Origin: Mycobacterium szulgai
GTDB lineage: Bacteria; Actinomycetota; Actinomycetes; Mycobacteriales; Mycobacteriaceae
DNA length: 64,000 nt
Assembly: GCF_002116635.1 (NCBI RefSeq)
Contig: NZ_LQPW01000145.1
Span: forward strand, 20,707-84,706
Direction of reading: 5' to 3'
This document shows, one piece after another, positions 49,985 to 57,422 of the stretch. Within the stretch, counting starts at the first letter, position 1. Each line of letters begins with the position of its first letter. The notes beneath the pieces were generated by a model. The model did not search any database. It was not told the DNA's origin and saw nothing but the letters and a program-made list of their open reading frames with translations. The translations under genes and the position numbers were made by a program.

Positions 49985-52396
49985 TCAGAATCCGTGGTGC
50001 CCGACCGGGCCGTGCGACGCCGGCGGATCGGTGTGCGCCGGCGGCGTGTGCGGCACGGGCGGCTCGTGCCCGAACACCGACGGGCTCGGTGGCTCGTGAT
50101 GGGTGGGCTGCTCAACCGGTGCGTGCTGTTGCGGCGTAGGCACCGGCGCGTGGTCGGCCGGCATGGGCGCCGGGTGGGCCGGAACCGGAGTCGGGGCGTG
50201 CGGTGCCGGCGCATTGATCACCGGCGGGGTGCCGCCCGTCGTGCCGCCTCCGGGCGTCTGAATGACGGGTCCGTGCGACGGCGGCGTCACCTGGCCGCCA
50301 GCGCCGCCTCCGGTTTGGATGACGGGGCCGTGGCCGGCTGGGACGGGCGGGCTGTGCTCACCCGGCGTGACACCTGCGGTGCCCCCGGCGGTGGTTCCGC
50401 CGGTGGTGCCGAGTGTTGTTCCGTCATGGGTGAGGATGTCGCCGTGGGCTCCGGCACCGGCTCCACCGGCCACCGTGGCGCCACCGTGCGCACCAGGCCC
50501 GGCAGGTCCGGCAGGTCCCCCAGCTCCGGCAGCCAGGGTGCCGCCGCCGGCTCCGGCGGCCGCGACGCCGCCCGGAGCAGTCTGGGCTCCCACGCCGGCT
50601 CCGCCGGTGGCGGCGACGGTCGCGGCCGGTTGCGGTGTCACAACGGGGTGGCCACCGAATGCGTTGCCTCCGATGCCCAGGCCCGCACCGCCCGACGCGC
50701 CGGCCTGACCACCGACGCCGACGCCGGCTAGCGGGCCCGAAACATGCGGTGTGGCAGCGCCATTCAATGCCGCGCCCTCACTGGAGAGCAGTCCGGCTTG
50801 GCTGCTCGCACCGACACCGAGCGCGGTGTTGCCGCCAACGTTCGCCAGGCCGGCGGCTGCCACACCGCCTCCGGCGGCGATACCGGCCTGACTTCCCAGG
50901 GCCGCTTGACTAGTGAGGCCGGCAGAGGTGCCGGCGGCCAGCCCGGCTTGGCCGGCGACGCTCGCTTGACTTGCAAGGCTCGCTTGTCCGGCGATCCCTG
51001 CTTGGCCGGCCATGCCTGCCTGGCTTGCGAGACCAGCTTGCCCGGCCAGGCCGGCTTGGCTGGCCACGCCTGCCTGGCTTACGAGGCCAGCTTGGCCTGC
51101 GATACCCGCTTGCCCGGCGATACCCGCTTGAACACCCAGCCCCGCGCCGGCTTGTCCGGCGACAGCACCGCCGGCCTGACCACCGACGCCGACTTGACCG
51201 TTGCCGACCGCGCGGGCGGCGATGGCGGCCTGGCCCCCGGCGCCGATTGCGCCACCAGCCTGAGCGCCGCCTGCAATACCGGCCTGACCGCCCAAACCGG
51301 CACTGCCGCCGACGCCACTGCCGAGACCCGTGCCTAGGCCGCCGCCGATTTGGCCGCCAAGACCCGCGCCAAGGCCCGCCTGGCCACCGACCGCACCACC
51401 GATGCCTGCCTGACCACCAATGCCACCACCCAGGCCCACACCCGCAGCACCACCAACGCCCGCCTGACCACCAACCGCACCACCGATGCCAGCCTGACCA
51501 CCAACGCCACCACCCAGGCCCACACCCGCAGCACCACCGATGCCTGCCTGACCACCAACCGCACCACCGATGCCAGCCTGACCACCAATGCCACCACCCA
51601 GGCCCACACCCGCAGCACCACCGATGCCTGCCTGACCACCAACCGCGCCACCGAGACCCAGACCGGCGTTACCGCCGAGACCCAGACCCACGCCAGCTCC
51701 GACCTGACCACCAGCGGCGGCCTGTCCACCAAGACCAAAGCCAAGACCCGCACCCACACCGGTCTGGCCGCCAATACCAAGCCCTAGCCCTGCCCCAACC
51801 TGAGCACCAGCTTCGGCCTCAAAGCCGGCCTGGAAGCCGAGATTGAAACCCAGGCCCGCCTGAGCACCCACTCCGACCTGGCTGGCGAAACCGCCGGTCG
51901 GCGCAGCGAACGCAAACCCCGGCATGAAGCCGCCCGCGCCGGTCTGCCAACCAAGTCCGCCACCGCCTTGGCCGAAGAACCCAGTGCTGAATCCGCCGGC
52001 TATACCAGCGCCGACATCGGCCGCCACCCCGGCGCCCACATCCGCCGCCACCAGTCCGGCGTCCTGCGCAACAACCGCGGGGCCATAACCCGCGTCGGCA
52101 TACACCGGCGCATCCGCATACACCGGCGCATCCGCATACACCGGCTCCGCGTACACGGGCGCTGCAACCGGGGCAAAGCCGTACTGGTCAGCCACCGCCT
52201 GCTGCAGACCCCCGATCGGGTCGCCAGAGCCCAGCGCCAGATCCGGCACGGCGGTGGCCGCCGCAGATGAGATCTGTGCGGGCGAGATGTTGACCAGCCC
52301 GGCATTCGTCATGGCCTGCCCGGGGGCGGCGAGAAAAGAGCGGGCGGCGTCTTCGCTGCGGAACAAGCTCAGGATGTAGTCGACAAGCGCGTTCAT
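49985..52396 (-). CDS. iniB: IniB, expanded Gly/Ala/Gln-repeat protein
   Basis: 803 residues, much longer than Mtb IniB (Rv0341, about 479). The N-terminal ~50 residues are the IniB domain (LVDYILSLFRSEDAARSFL onward); then PVYADA repeats, a large GGQAGIGGA-type low-complexity core, an SQAGLAGQAG stretch, and a Pro/His-rich tail ending SHGPVGHHGF. The function is unknown; the glycine-rich core resembles cell-wall structural proteins. First gene of iniBAC, with AAGGGA before the ATG. The control region (52397-52641) contains tandem GTTAGGGG elements. Induction by arabinogalactan and mycolate inhibitors is known for the orthologue. Length is probably strain-variable because of 84-bp repeats. 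Confidence 0.93.
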   Translation of the reverse strand: MNALVDYILSLFRSEDAARSFLAAPGQAMTNAGLVNISPAQISSAAATAVPDLALGSGDPIGGLQQAVADQYGFAPVAAPVYAEPVYADAPVYADAPVYADAGYGPAVVAQDAGLVAADVGAGVAADVGAGIAGGFSTGFFGQGGGGLGWQTGAGGFMPGFAFAAPTGGFASQVGVGAQAGLGFNLGFQAGFEAEAGAQVGAGLGLGIGGQTGVGAGLGFGLGGQAAAGGQVGAGVGLGLGGNAGLGLGGAVGGQAGIGGAAGVGLGGGIGGQAGIGGAVGGQAGIGGAAGVGLGGGVGGQAGIGGAVGGQAGVGGAAGVGLGGGIGGQAGIGGAVGGQAGLGAGLGGQIGGGLGTGLGSGVGGSAGLGGQAGIAGGAQAGGAIGAGGQAAIAARAVGNGQVGVGGQAGGAVAGQAGAGLGVQAGIAGQAGIAGQAGLVSQAGVASQAGLAGQAGLASQAGMAGQAGIAGQASLASQASVAGQAGLAAGTSAGLTSQAALGSQAGIAAGGGVAAAGLANVGGNTALGVGASSQAGLLSSEGAALNGAATPHVSGPLAGVGVGGQAGASGGAGLGIGGNAFGGHPVVTPQPAATVAATGGAGVGAQTAPGGVAAAGAGGGTLAAGAGGPAGPAGPGAHGGATVAGGAGAGAHGDILTHDGTTLGTTGGTTAGGTAGVTPGEHSPPVPAGHGPVIQTGGGAGGQVTPPSHGPVIQTPGGGTTGGTPPVINAPAPHAPTPVPAHPAPMPADHAPVPTPQQHAPVEQPTHHEPPSPSVFGHEPPVPHTPPAHTDPPASHGPVGHHGF
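51380..51650. repeat. 84-bp tandem repeat inside iniB (about 3.2 copies)
   Basis: The segment starting CTGACCACCAAYGCCACCAC recurs at 51410, 51494 and 51578, exactly 84 bp apart with few substitutions. It encodes a 28-residue unit made of AGIGGAVGGQ and AGIGGAAGVGLGGGIGGQ. The near identity between copies points to recent expansion by slippage or recombination. Outer limits are approximate. Confidence 0.88.
52098..52151. repeat. 18-bp tandem repeat inside iniB (3 copies)
   Basis: GCATACACCGGCGCATCC-type units start at 52098, 52116 and 52134; the last diverges at its end. On the coding strand they give DAPVYA repeats (PVYADAPVYADAPVYADAG). Confidence 0.85.
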
Positions 52397-52543
52397 CTTC
52401 GTTTCCCTTCAATCGGATCTGTGAAGCTCTCTTCGCCGACGAGGGCGGCGTTGACATAAACGCTATGGATCTCGGCCCCATCCGGAATCGGGGTCTGATC
52501 CCCCAGCCCGCGGAGTACCCACCGGGATCGACCGGGGCACCTC

Positions 52544-52559
52544 GTTAGGGGGTTAGGGG
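52544..52559. promoter_or_regulatory. tandem GTTAGGGG element upstream of iniB
   Basis: GTTAGGGG occurs twice without a gap (52544-52551 and 52552-52559), about 150 bp upstream of the iniB ATG. TTAGGGGA elements recur in the iniR/IniB-like intergenic region. The surrounding 52470-52580 segment is rich in GGGG and CCCC runs that can pair. It is a candidate IniR or other regulator site controlling iniBAC; this is an inference from recurrence. Confidence 0.55.
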
Positions 52560-52586
52560 AAATCAGGGCGCCCCTATACCCAGACG

Positions 52587-52632
52587 AAAACCGCCCCCAT
52601 TAACCGCAGTTACGCAGGTCAACAGGGGCGGG
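52587..52632 (-). terminator. hairpin with T-run after the IniB-like small gene
   Basis: On the minus strand CCGCCCC (52631-52625) pairs with GGGGCGG (52597-52591), followed by TTTT (52590-52587) and then CG. It begins 10 bp after the stop of the small gene. The loop is long (27 nt), so it may be a weak terminator or attenuator between that gene and iniB. Confidence 0.5.
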
Positions 52633-52641
52633 AAAACGTAA

Positions 52642-53178
52642 TCAGCCGTGCAGTCCGAAGCCGTGGTGGTCGGGATCAGCGGTGTGCGGGTGGATCACCG
52701 GGTGATCCCATATACCGGGGTCGTCGGCCGCGAATCCCGTGTGGTCGAACGTCGGATCAGGTGTCCCTGAGCCCGTGAACAGCACAGATGGCTCATGCGG
52801 CTCGATCCCCAACGGCTGGGTCCCCGCGCTGAACTCGCCCATCCCGGGCACAGCCGGTTCGTTGATAACGCCCGGCGCGACATGCTGATGAACTACACCA
52901 ACCGGCGGATGTGGCGAAAAAGCGTCCAGCGCCGCTGCTGCGGCGCCGCTTGCCCAGACGTTGCCGTGGTCCACAACCTGCGTCCCTGAAACTGCACCTG
53001 GGGGTGCCGCCATCGACAGTGAATCCGATACCACCGGAATCAGGTTATTCACATCAGTGCTGGTCACGTTTGTGAGATGAGCGTCGGCGATCGATTGCAC
53101 GGGGTTGGCGGCATAGCGCGCCGCGGCCTCGGGATCACGCACGAGCGAGATCACAAAGTCGAGCAACGAGTTTGCCAT
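52642..53178 (-). CDS. IniB-like small protein (Rv0340-like)
   Basis: 178 residues from ATG 53178, with AGGAGG 6 nt upstream; a GTG immediately before is rejected on spacing. The N-terminus (LLDFVISLVRDPEAAARYAAN onward) is homologous in pattern to the IniB N-terminus, followed by a Pro/Gly/His-rich tail ending DPDHHGFGLHG, which echoes the IniB C-terminus HHGF. It matches Mtb Rv0340 in length and in position just upstream of iniB. Function unknown. It is divergent from iniR with a 126-bp shared region containing TTAGGGGA elements. Confidence 0.9.
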   Translation of the reverse strand: MANSLLDFVISLVRDPEAAARYAANPVQSIADAHLTNVTSTDVNNLIPVVSDSLSMAAPPGAVSGTQVVDHGNVWASGAAAAALDAFSPHPPVGVVHQHVAPGVINEPAVPGMGEFSAGTQPLGIEPHEPSVLFTGSGTPDPTFDHTGFAADDPGIWDHPVIHPHTADPDHHGFGLHG

Positions 53179-53265
53179 CACGCACCTCCTCAGCCGGTTA
53201 ACAAGATGCTATCGGTTTGGGGCACCGGCCGTGATCGGTGCGAAACCCACCTGCCGTAGGGCACC

Positions 53266-53295
53266 ATTAGGGGATCCCCCGTTAGGGGATGTCCG
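53266..53295. promoter_or_regulatory. 15-bp direct repeat with TTAGGGGAT between iniR and the IniB-like gene
   Basis: TTAGGGGATCCCCCG (53267-53281) and TTAGGGGATGTCCGG (53282-53296) are adjacent 15-bp direct repeats; GGGGATCCCC inside the first is also palindromic. It lies 10-40 bp upstream of the iniR start and about 90-120 bp upstream of the divergent gene. The same TTAGGGG word occurs twice before iniB. Confidence 0.6.
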
Positions 53296-53304
53296 GGATT
53301 CTGG

Positions 53305-55731
53305 GTGAAAGCGAACATGGTGGAATCGTCCAGCGAAATCCATCCGGCCGCGCGCGCCGCCGTCCGGGAGCTGGCCAATGCGGCGAGCGTACCGGTCAAG
53401 GTACTCATCAGTGGCGGCATCGGAACCGGCAAGACGACCGTTCTCAACGCGGCCCGAGACGCCCTGCGCGATGCCGGCCTGCACGTGCTGACCCGCCTGC
53501 GCGACGACGACCCGTCGGACGCGGCTCTGGTGGTCGATGACGCGCAGTCGCTTTCCGACAATGAATTGCTACGCCTGGCCGAACGCGCCGCCGATCCCCG
53601 GTCGACGGTCGTGGTGGCCGCCCAACCCCAGGAACACCACCCCGAGCTACGGGCCGTAACGGCGGCTATCGAGCGGACCCGACCGCGAATGACACTCACG
53701 CCGCTGACCGTCGCCGATCACCTGCTGGACTGCACCGCTGGGCTGCCGTTCCTGGTTCACGCGGTCTGCGATGTGCCACAGCCGCCGGCGCGGGCGGCCA
53801 AGGTCGCTTTGCTCGAGCGGTTACGCCGTCTCGACGAGTCCACGCTCGACACCCTGCTCATCATGTCGCTGACGCAAGACATGGGCGCCGCTGACGTTGC
53901 TGCGGCACTGGAGGTTTCGGCAACGGATGCACAACGACTGGTCGACCGCGCCCGCGCCGGCGGACTCGTCGAACCAGTGCATCCTCCTCGGTTCCGGCAA
54001 TTGGTGCACGACGCCGTCGCCCAGCTCGTCGGCAATGCCCGCCACCACGCGGTCGAGACTTCGCTCCTGCGCTCACAGCTCGAAATATCAACAATATCAG
54101 CTGATTTCGCGCTCAATCTATCCGAACATGGCCTACACGACGAACGTCTGGCGCACATTCTCGCCCGCCAGGCCGCCGAGATGCGCGGCGACTCGCGACG
54201 ACAGGCACGCTTGTACCGCGCAGCGGTCGAGGCCGGCGCCGAAGGGCTGACCTCACGCCTGGCCGACGCGCTGGCCCGCTGCGGCGACTGTGCGGACGCG
54301 GCGACACTCGCCGACGATCTGCTGAGCTCACCAGACCCAGCCGAATGCGCTGCGGCAGTGCGCGTTTCGGCCAGCGTCGCCATCCATGACGGAAACACAA
54401 GCCAAGCCGCCGAACTATTCAGCTGGTTGGGACCACATTCAGACGCGACAGTAAACGCCGCCGCGGCAATCGCGCTCATCGCGACCGGCGACCTGACGGG
54501 CGCACGAGAGGCACTACGACCCGCAAATGCGGGTCCTCCGACGACCTCCGCGCGCACCGCCCGCAGCCTGGCCGAGGGGCTGTTGCTGACCATCGATCAG
54601 CCGTATCCCGCGGCGATCGCGAAATTGGGCCAGGCCATCGCCACCGAACAAGCGATGAACGAGGTCATGCCGGACAGCCCCGCCGCACTAGTGACCCTGG
54701 CCGCGATACACGGCGGCGACCCGGTTCGCGCCCGCAGCGTGATCGCGCGCGCCGTGCGGGCCGGCGGCGACGAAGCATTCGGCCCGCGGCACCTGCTGCT
54801 GTCGGGCTGGATCAAGATGCAAGACGGGCAACTGCCCTCGGCCGCTACGGACGTCGCTGCGGCCGGCGCCGATCTGCACCGCCGCGACGCGTTGTGGGCG
54901 GCGGCGCTGCAGACGGCGATCGCGCGCCGCAGCGGCGATACCGGTGCGCTGCAAAAGCATTGGTACACCGCGATGGAGGTGCTCGCCGAGTGCTCGATCG
55001 ATCTCTTCGTGCTGCTGCCATTGGGCGAGCTGTGGGTGGCGGCCGCCCGGATGCGACATGTCGACCAGCTCCAGCATGCGTTGAATCAAGCCTTCTCCCT
55101 GCTTGATTCGCTGGGCAACCCGGCGCTGTGGTCGATCCCGCTGCACTGGGCGGGTGTACATGCCGGAATCCTGGCCAACTCGCCGGAGTCGGTGGCCCCG
55201 CACGGACAAGTGCTCAGCGGCGCTGAAAGCGCCCTCGCCCGTGCACTTTCGGCGGCCGGACGAACCTGGCTGCGGGTGCTGGCCGATCAGGTCGACGCCG
55301 ACGAGGTCATCGTGGCCGCTCGAGCGCTCTCGCACGTCGGGCTGACGTCGGACGCAACCCGGCTGGCCGGTCAGGCCGCGCTGCAAACGCCCGATGGGCG
55401 GGTCTCGGGGGCAATGCTGCAGCTGGCCCGCGACCTCAAGCTCGGGGTGGGCGCCGGCGAAGCGCCCAGCGAGGCTGTCGCGGAATCACCCGCCGGCGCC
55501 CCGCCGTCGCCGCGCCAGCCGGCGGCCGGCTCGCCGCTGTCCGACCGGGAACGAGAAGTTGCCGAGCTGCTACTGCTCGGCATGCCATACCGCGACATCG
55601 GCGGGCAGCTATTCATTTCAGCGAAGACGGTCGAGCACCACGTCGCCCGGATCCGCCGCCGCCTGGGGGCCGGCTCGCGTTCGGAAATGCTGTCGATGCT
55701 GCGCGCGATGTTGGCGCAACCCGGTGTGTGA
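53305..55731 (+). CDS. iniR: LuxR-family ATPase regulator IniR
   Basis: 808 residues (GTG 53305; ATG 53317 is an alternative). An N-terminal AAA/STAND ATPase has P-loop ISGGIGTGKTTVLNA (about 36-50) and Walker B AALVVDDAQSL; a long alpha-helical repeat region (about 300-720) follows; the C-terminal LuxR helix-turn-helix has PLSDREREVAELLLLGMPYR and KTVEHHVARIRRRLGAG. The position, divergent from the Rv0340-like gene and iniBAC, and the architecture match Mtb Rv0339c, described as IniR, regulator of iniBAC. TTAGGGGA repeats precede its start. The ligand it senses is not visible. The SDR gene begins 12 bp after it. Confidence 0.9.
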   Translation: MKANMVESSSEIHPAARAAVRELANAASVPVKVLISGGIGTGKTTVLNAARDALRDAGLHVLTRLRDDDPSDAALVVDDAQSLSDNELLRLAERAADPRSTVVVAAQPQEHHPELRAVTAAIERTRPRMTLTPLTVADHLLDCTAGLPFLVHAVCDVPQPPARAAKVALLERLRRLDESTLDTLLIMSLTQDMGAADVAAALEVSATDAQRLVDRARAGGLVEPVHPPRFRQLVHDAVAQLVGNARHHAVETSLLRSQLEISTISADFALNLSEHGLHDERLAHILARQAAEMRGDSRRQARLYRAAVEAGAEGLTSRLADALARCGDCADAATLADDLLSSPDPAECAAAVRVSASVAIHDGNTSQAAELFSWLGPHSDATVNAAAAIALIATGDLTGAREALRPANAGPPTTSARTARSLAEGLLLTIDQPYPAAIAKLGQAIATEQAMNEVMPDSPAALVTLAAIHGGDPVRARSVIARAVRAGGDEAFGPRHLLLSGWIKMQDGQLPSAATDVAAAGADLHRRDALWAAALQTAIARRSGDTGALQKHWYTAMEVLAECSIDLFVLLPLGELWVAAARMRHVDQLQHALNQAFSLLDSLGNPALWSIPLHWAGVHAGILANSPESVAPHGQVLSGAESALARALSAAGRTWLRVLADQVDADEVIVAARALSHVGLTSDATRLAGQAALQTPDGRVSGAMLQLARDLKLGVGAGEAPSEAVAESPAGAPPSPRQPAAGSPLSDREREVAELLLLGMPYRDIGGQLFISAKTVEHHVARIRRRLGAGSRSEMLSMLRAMLAQPGV

Positions 55732-55743
55732 CATTCTGGCCGC

Positions 55744-56577
55744 ATGGCTCAGGTAGCAGGCCTGCGAGTGGCCATCACCGGCGGTGCCCAAGGAATCGGC
55801 CGCGCGATCGCGGAGGCATTGATCGGCGCGCAGGCGAAGGTTGTGCTCGGCGACGTTCAGGAAACCGCGGTCAAAGTGGCCGCGACCGAAATCGGTGCCA
55901 AGGGCTACCACTTGGACGTCACGGACCCGGCGAGCTTCGAAACATTTCTAAACCAGGCCGAAGGTGAGTTGCACGGGCTCGACGTGCTGGTCAACAACGC
56001 GGGCATCATGCCGATCGGGCCGTTCCTCGACGAGGATCCCAACCTGACCCGCCGTACCGTCGATATCGACCTGGTAGGCGTGCTGACCGGAACCCGACTG
56101 GCTGGCCAGCGGTTCGCCAAGCGCCGCTCGGGTCACATCGTCAACATCGCCTCGGTAATGGGCACCCTCGCATCCCCCAACGCGGCCACCTATTGCGCGG
56201 CCAAGCACGCAGTGGTCGGGTTCAGCGCCGCGCTGCGCCAGGAATGGCGCGGCAGTGGCGTCAAGGTCTCGGCGATCTGTCCGGGCTTCGTACGTACCGA
56301 GCTGATCGCGGGCATGTCCGCGCCTGCCCCGCTGGAGCGGTTCGTGGTGGTCGATCCCGACGCCGTCGCCACAGCAGTGGTCAACGAACTCCGCAAGGGC
56401 GCGTCCCGCACGGTGTTCGTCCCGAAGTTGGTGGGCCTGATCTCGCGCGGCACAGCCACACTCCCCGCCCCGATCGTCGACGCCGTCTTTCGGCTCTCGG
56501 GCGGCAACAAGGTCACGTCCGGACTCGACGAAAAGAAACGGGCGGCCTACGACACCCGACTCGAAGGTGGGCAATGA
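55744..56577 (+). CDS. short-chain dehydrogenase/reductase (classical SDR)
   Basis: 277 residues. Cofactor motif TGGAQGIGRAI (about 13-23), acidic Asp after beta-2 (VLGDVQE), which favours NAD(H), NNAGI near residue 90, catalytic Ser in IVNIASVMG, and YCAAK (Tyr/Lys, about 150-154). A C-terminal extension with LDEKKRAAYDTRL is common in mycobacterial SDRs. The substrate is unknown. It is linked by ATGA to the next gene and starts 12 bp after iniR, so it could be co-transcribed with the regulator. I do not remember this gene pair at the Mtb locus. Confidence 0.92.
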   Translation: MAQVAGLRVAITGGAQGIGRAIAEALIGAQAKVVLGDVQETAVKVAATEIGAKGYHLDVTDPASFETFLNQAEGELHGLDVLVNNAGIMPIGPFLDEDPNLTRRTVDIDLVGVLTGTRLAGQRFAKRRSGHIVNIASVMGTLASPNAATYCAAKHAVVGFSAALRQEWRGSGVKVSAICPGFVRTELIAGMSAPAPLERFVVVDPDAVATAVVNELRKGASRTVFVPKLVGLISRGTATLPAPIVDAVFRLSGGNKVTSGLDEKKRAAYDTRLEGGQ

Positions 56578-57200
56578 GCATGCCCGACGTTCCGCCCGCA
56601 CCCTGGGAGTGCCATTGCTCGGCGCTGCTGTGGCTGGCTCGTGGCGGTCGCGCGGCGGCCGCGGCATTCCCGTCGGCGCTGGCCGGAAGCCCCGGGTTGG
56701 CGACGCTCGGCGGGTTCGTCCATTACACCGACACGCCCGTCGGCCCGTACGACGAGGTCCTCGGCATGATCGGTTCGCGCACCGGCCTGCGTCCCTGGGG
56801 CCATGTCGCATTCATGTCGGTGGATTCGCAGGCGAGCATGGTCGGTGGCCGAACCAACTGGGCAATGCCCAAGACACTGGCCGACTTTGACGGTGACCCC
56901 GCGGCCGGGCAGACCGTGTCCGGTACCGGGGCCGACGGCACCCCATGGTCGGTCAGCGCCACCTCCCGGGTAGTCGGCCCGGCCGTCCCGCTCAAAACCA
57001 AGGCGACGGCTCGCCAGCAATTCGGTGACGGCCGCGTCGGCGACTCGCTGTTGAGCTTTTCCGGTCGCATACGACCCGCAATCGTCACTGTCCAGGTGTC
57101 CTCGGAGGGCAACCTGGCCACCTGGCTACGGCCGGGACGTCACCTGGGTGCGGTAGTCGAGTCCGCCACCTTCACCCTCGGGGAGCCGCACTTTCGCTGA
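56574..57200 (+). CDS. acetoacetate decarboxylase-like protein
   Basis: 208 residues from ATG 56574 (ATGA overlap with the SDR). Features of the acetoacetate-decarboxylase-like fold include PVGPYDEVLGMIG, WGHVAFMSVDSQASMVGGR and NWAMPKTLADF, where the Lys of MPKTLA aligns with the active-site position of the family. Many mycobacterial members are uncharacterised and may not be decarboxylases. Coupling with an SDR suggests a two-step conversion of a keto compound (inference). Soluble, no signal peptide. Confidence 0.75.
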   Translation: MSMPDVPPAPWECHCSALLWLARGGRAAAAAFPSALAGSPGLATLGGFVHYTDTPVGPYDEVLGMIGSRTGLRPWGHVAFMSVDSQASMVGGRTNWAMPKTLADFDGDPAAGQTVSGTGADGTPWSVSATSRVVGPAVPLKTKATARQQFGDGRVGDSLLSFSGRIRPAIVTVQVSSEGNLATWLRPGRHLGAVVESATFTLGEPHFR

Positions 57201-57206
57201 GCTACG

Positions 57207-57359
57207 GTGCACCAGTGGGGAATCCTCTGGATCCGTTCTGCGGCGGGGTTCAATGACGACGAGCCACTGATGATCGCCGCCGGAGCCATTCTCGGGGGCC
57301 TTAACAAGGCACTTAGGGCAGCCTATCTCGCGGCCAGAGCCGCACAGATGTCACTATGA
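57207..57359 (+). CDS. possible 50-residue hydrophobic small ORF
   Basis: A GTG-TGA frame fills most of the 222-bp gap between the decarboxylase-like gene and the Fe-S gene. The predicted peptide contains LMIAAGAILGGLNKALRAAY, an amphipathic or membrane-like helix, and ends LAARAAQMSL. No convincing ribosome site precedes the GTG; an internal ATG at the ...EPLMIAAG position is another possible start. It may be a decayed gene end or chance. Listed because the composition looks protein-like and nothing else occupies the gap. Confidence 0.25.
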   Translation: MHQWGILWIRSAAGFNDDEPLMIAAGAILGGLNKALRAAYLAARAAQMSL

Positions 57360-57422
57360 GCGTTGCCCGCACGCGACTTCCAGTGCGATCCGCCGAGTGA
57401 CGACTAAGTGAGGTGACCATCC

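Noticed and set aside
51380..51650. Regular 84-bp repeats resembling a CRISPR array at first sight
   Set aside because: The repeats are contiguous with no unique spacers, are in frame, and encode Gly/Ala repeats of IniB; no cas genes are present.
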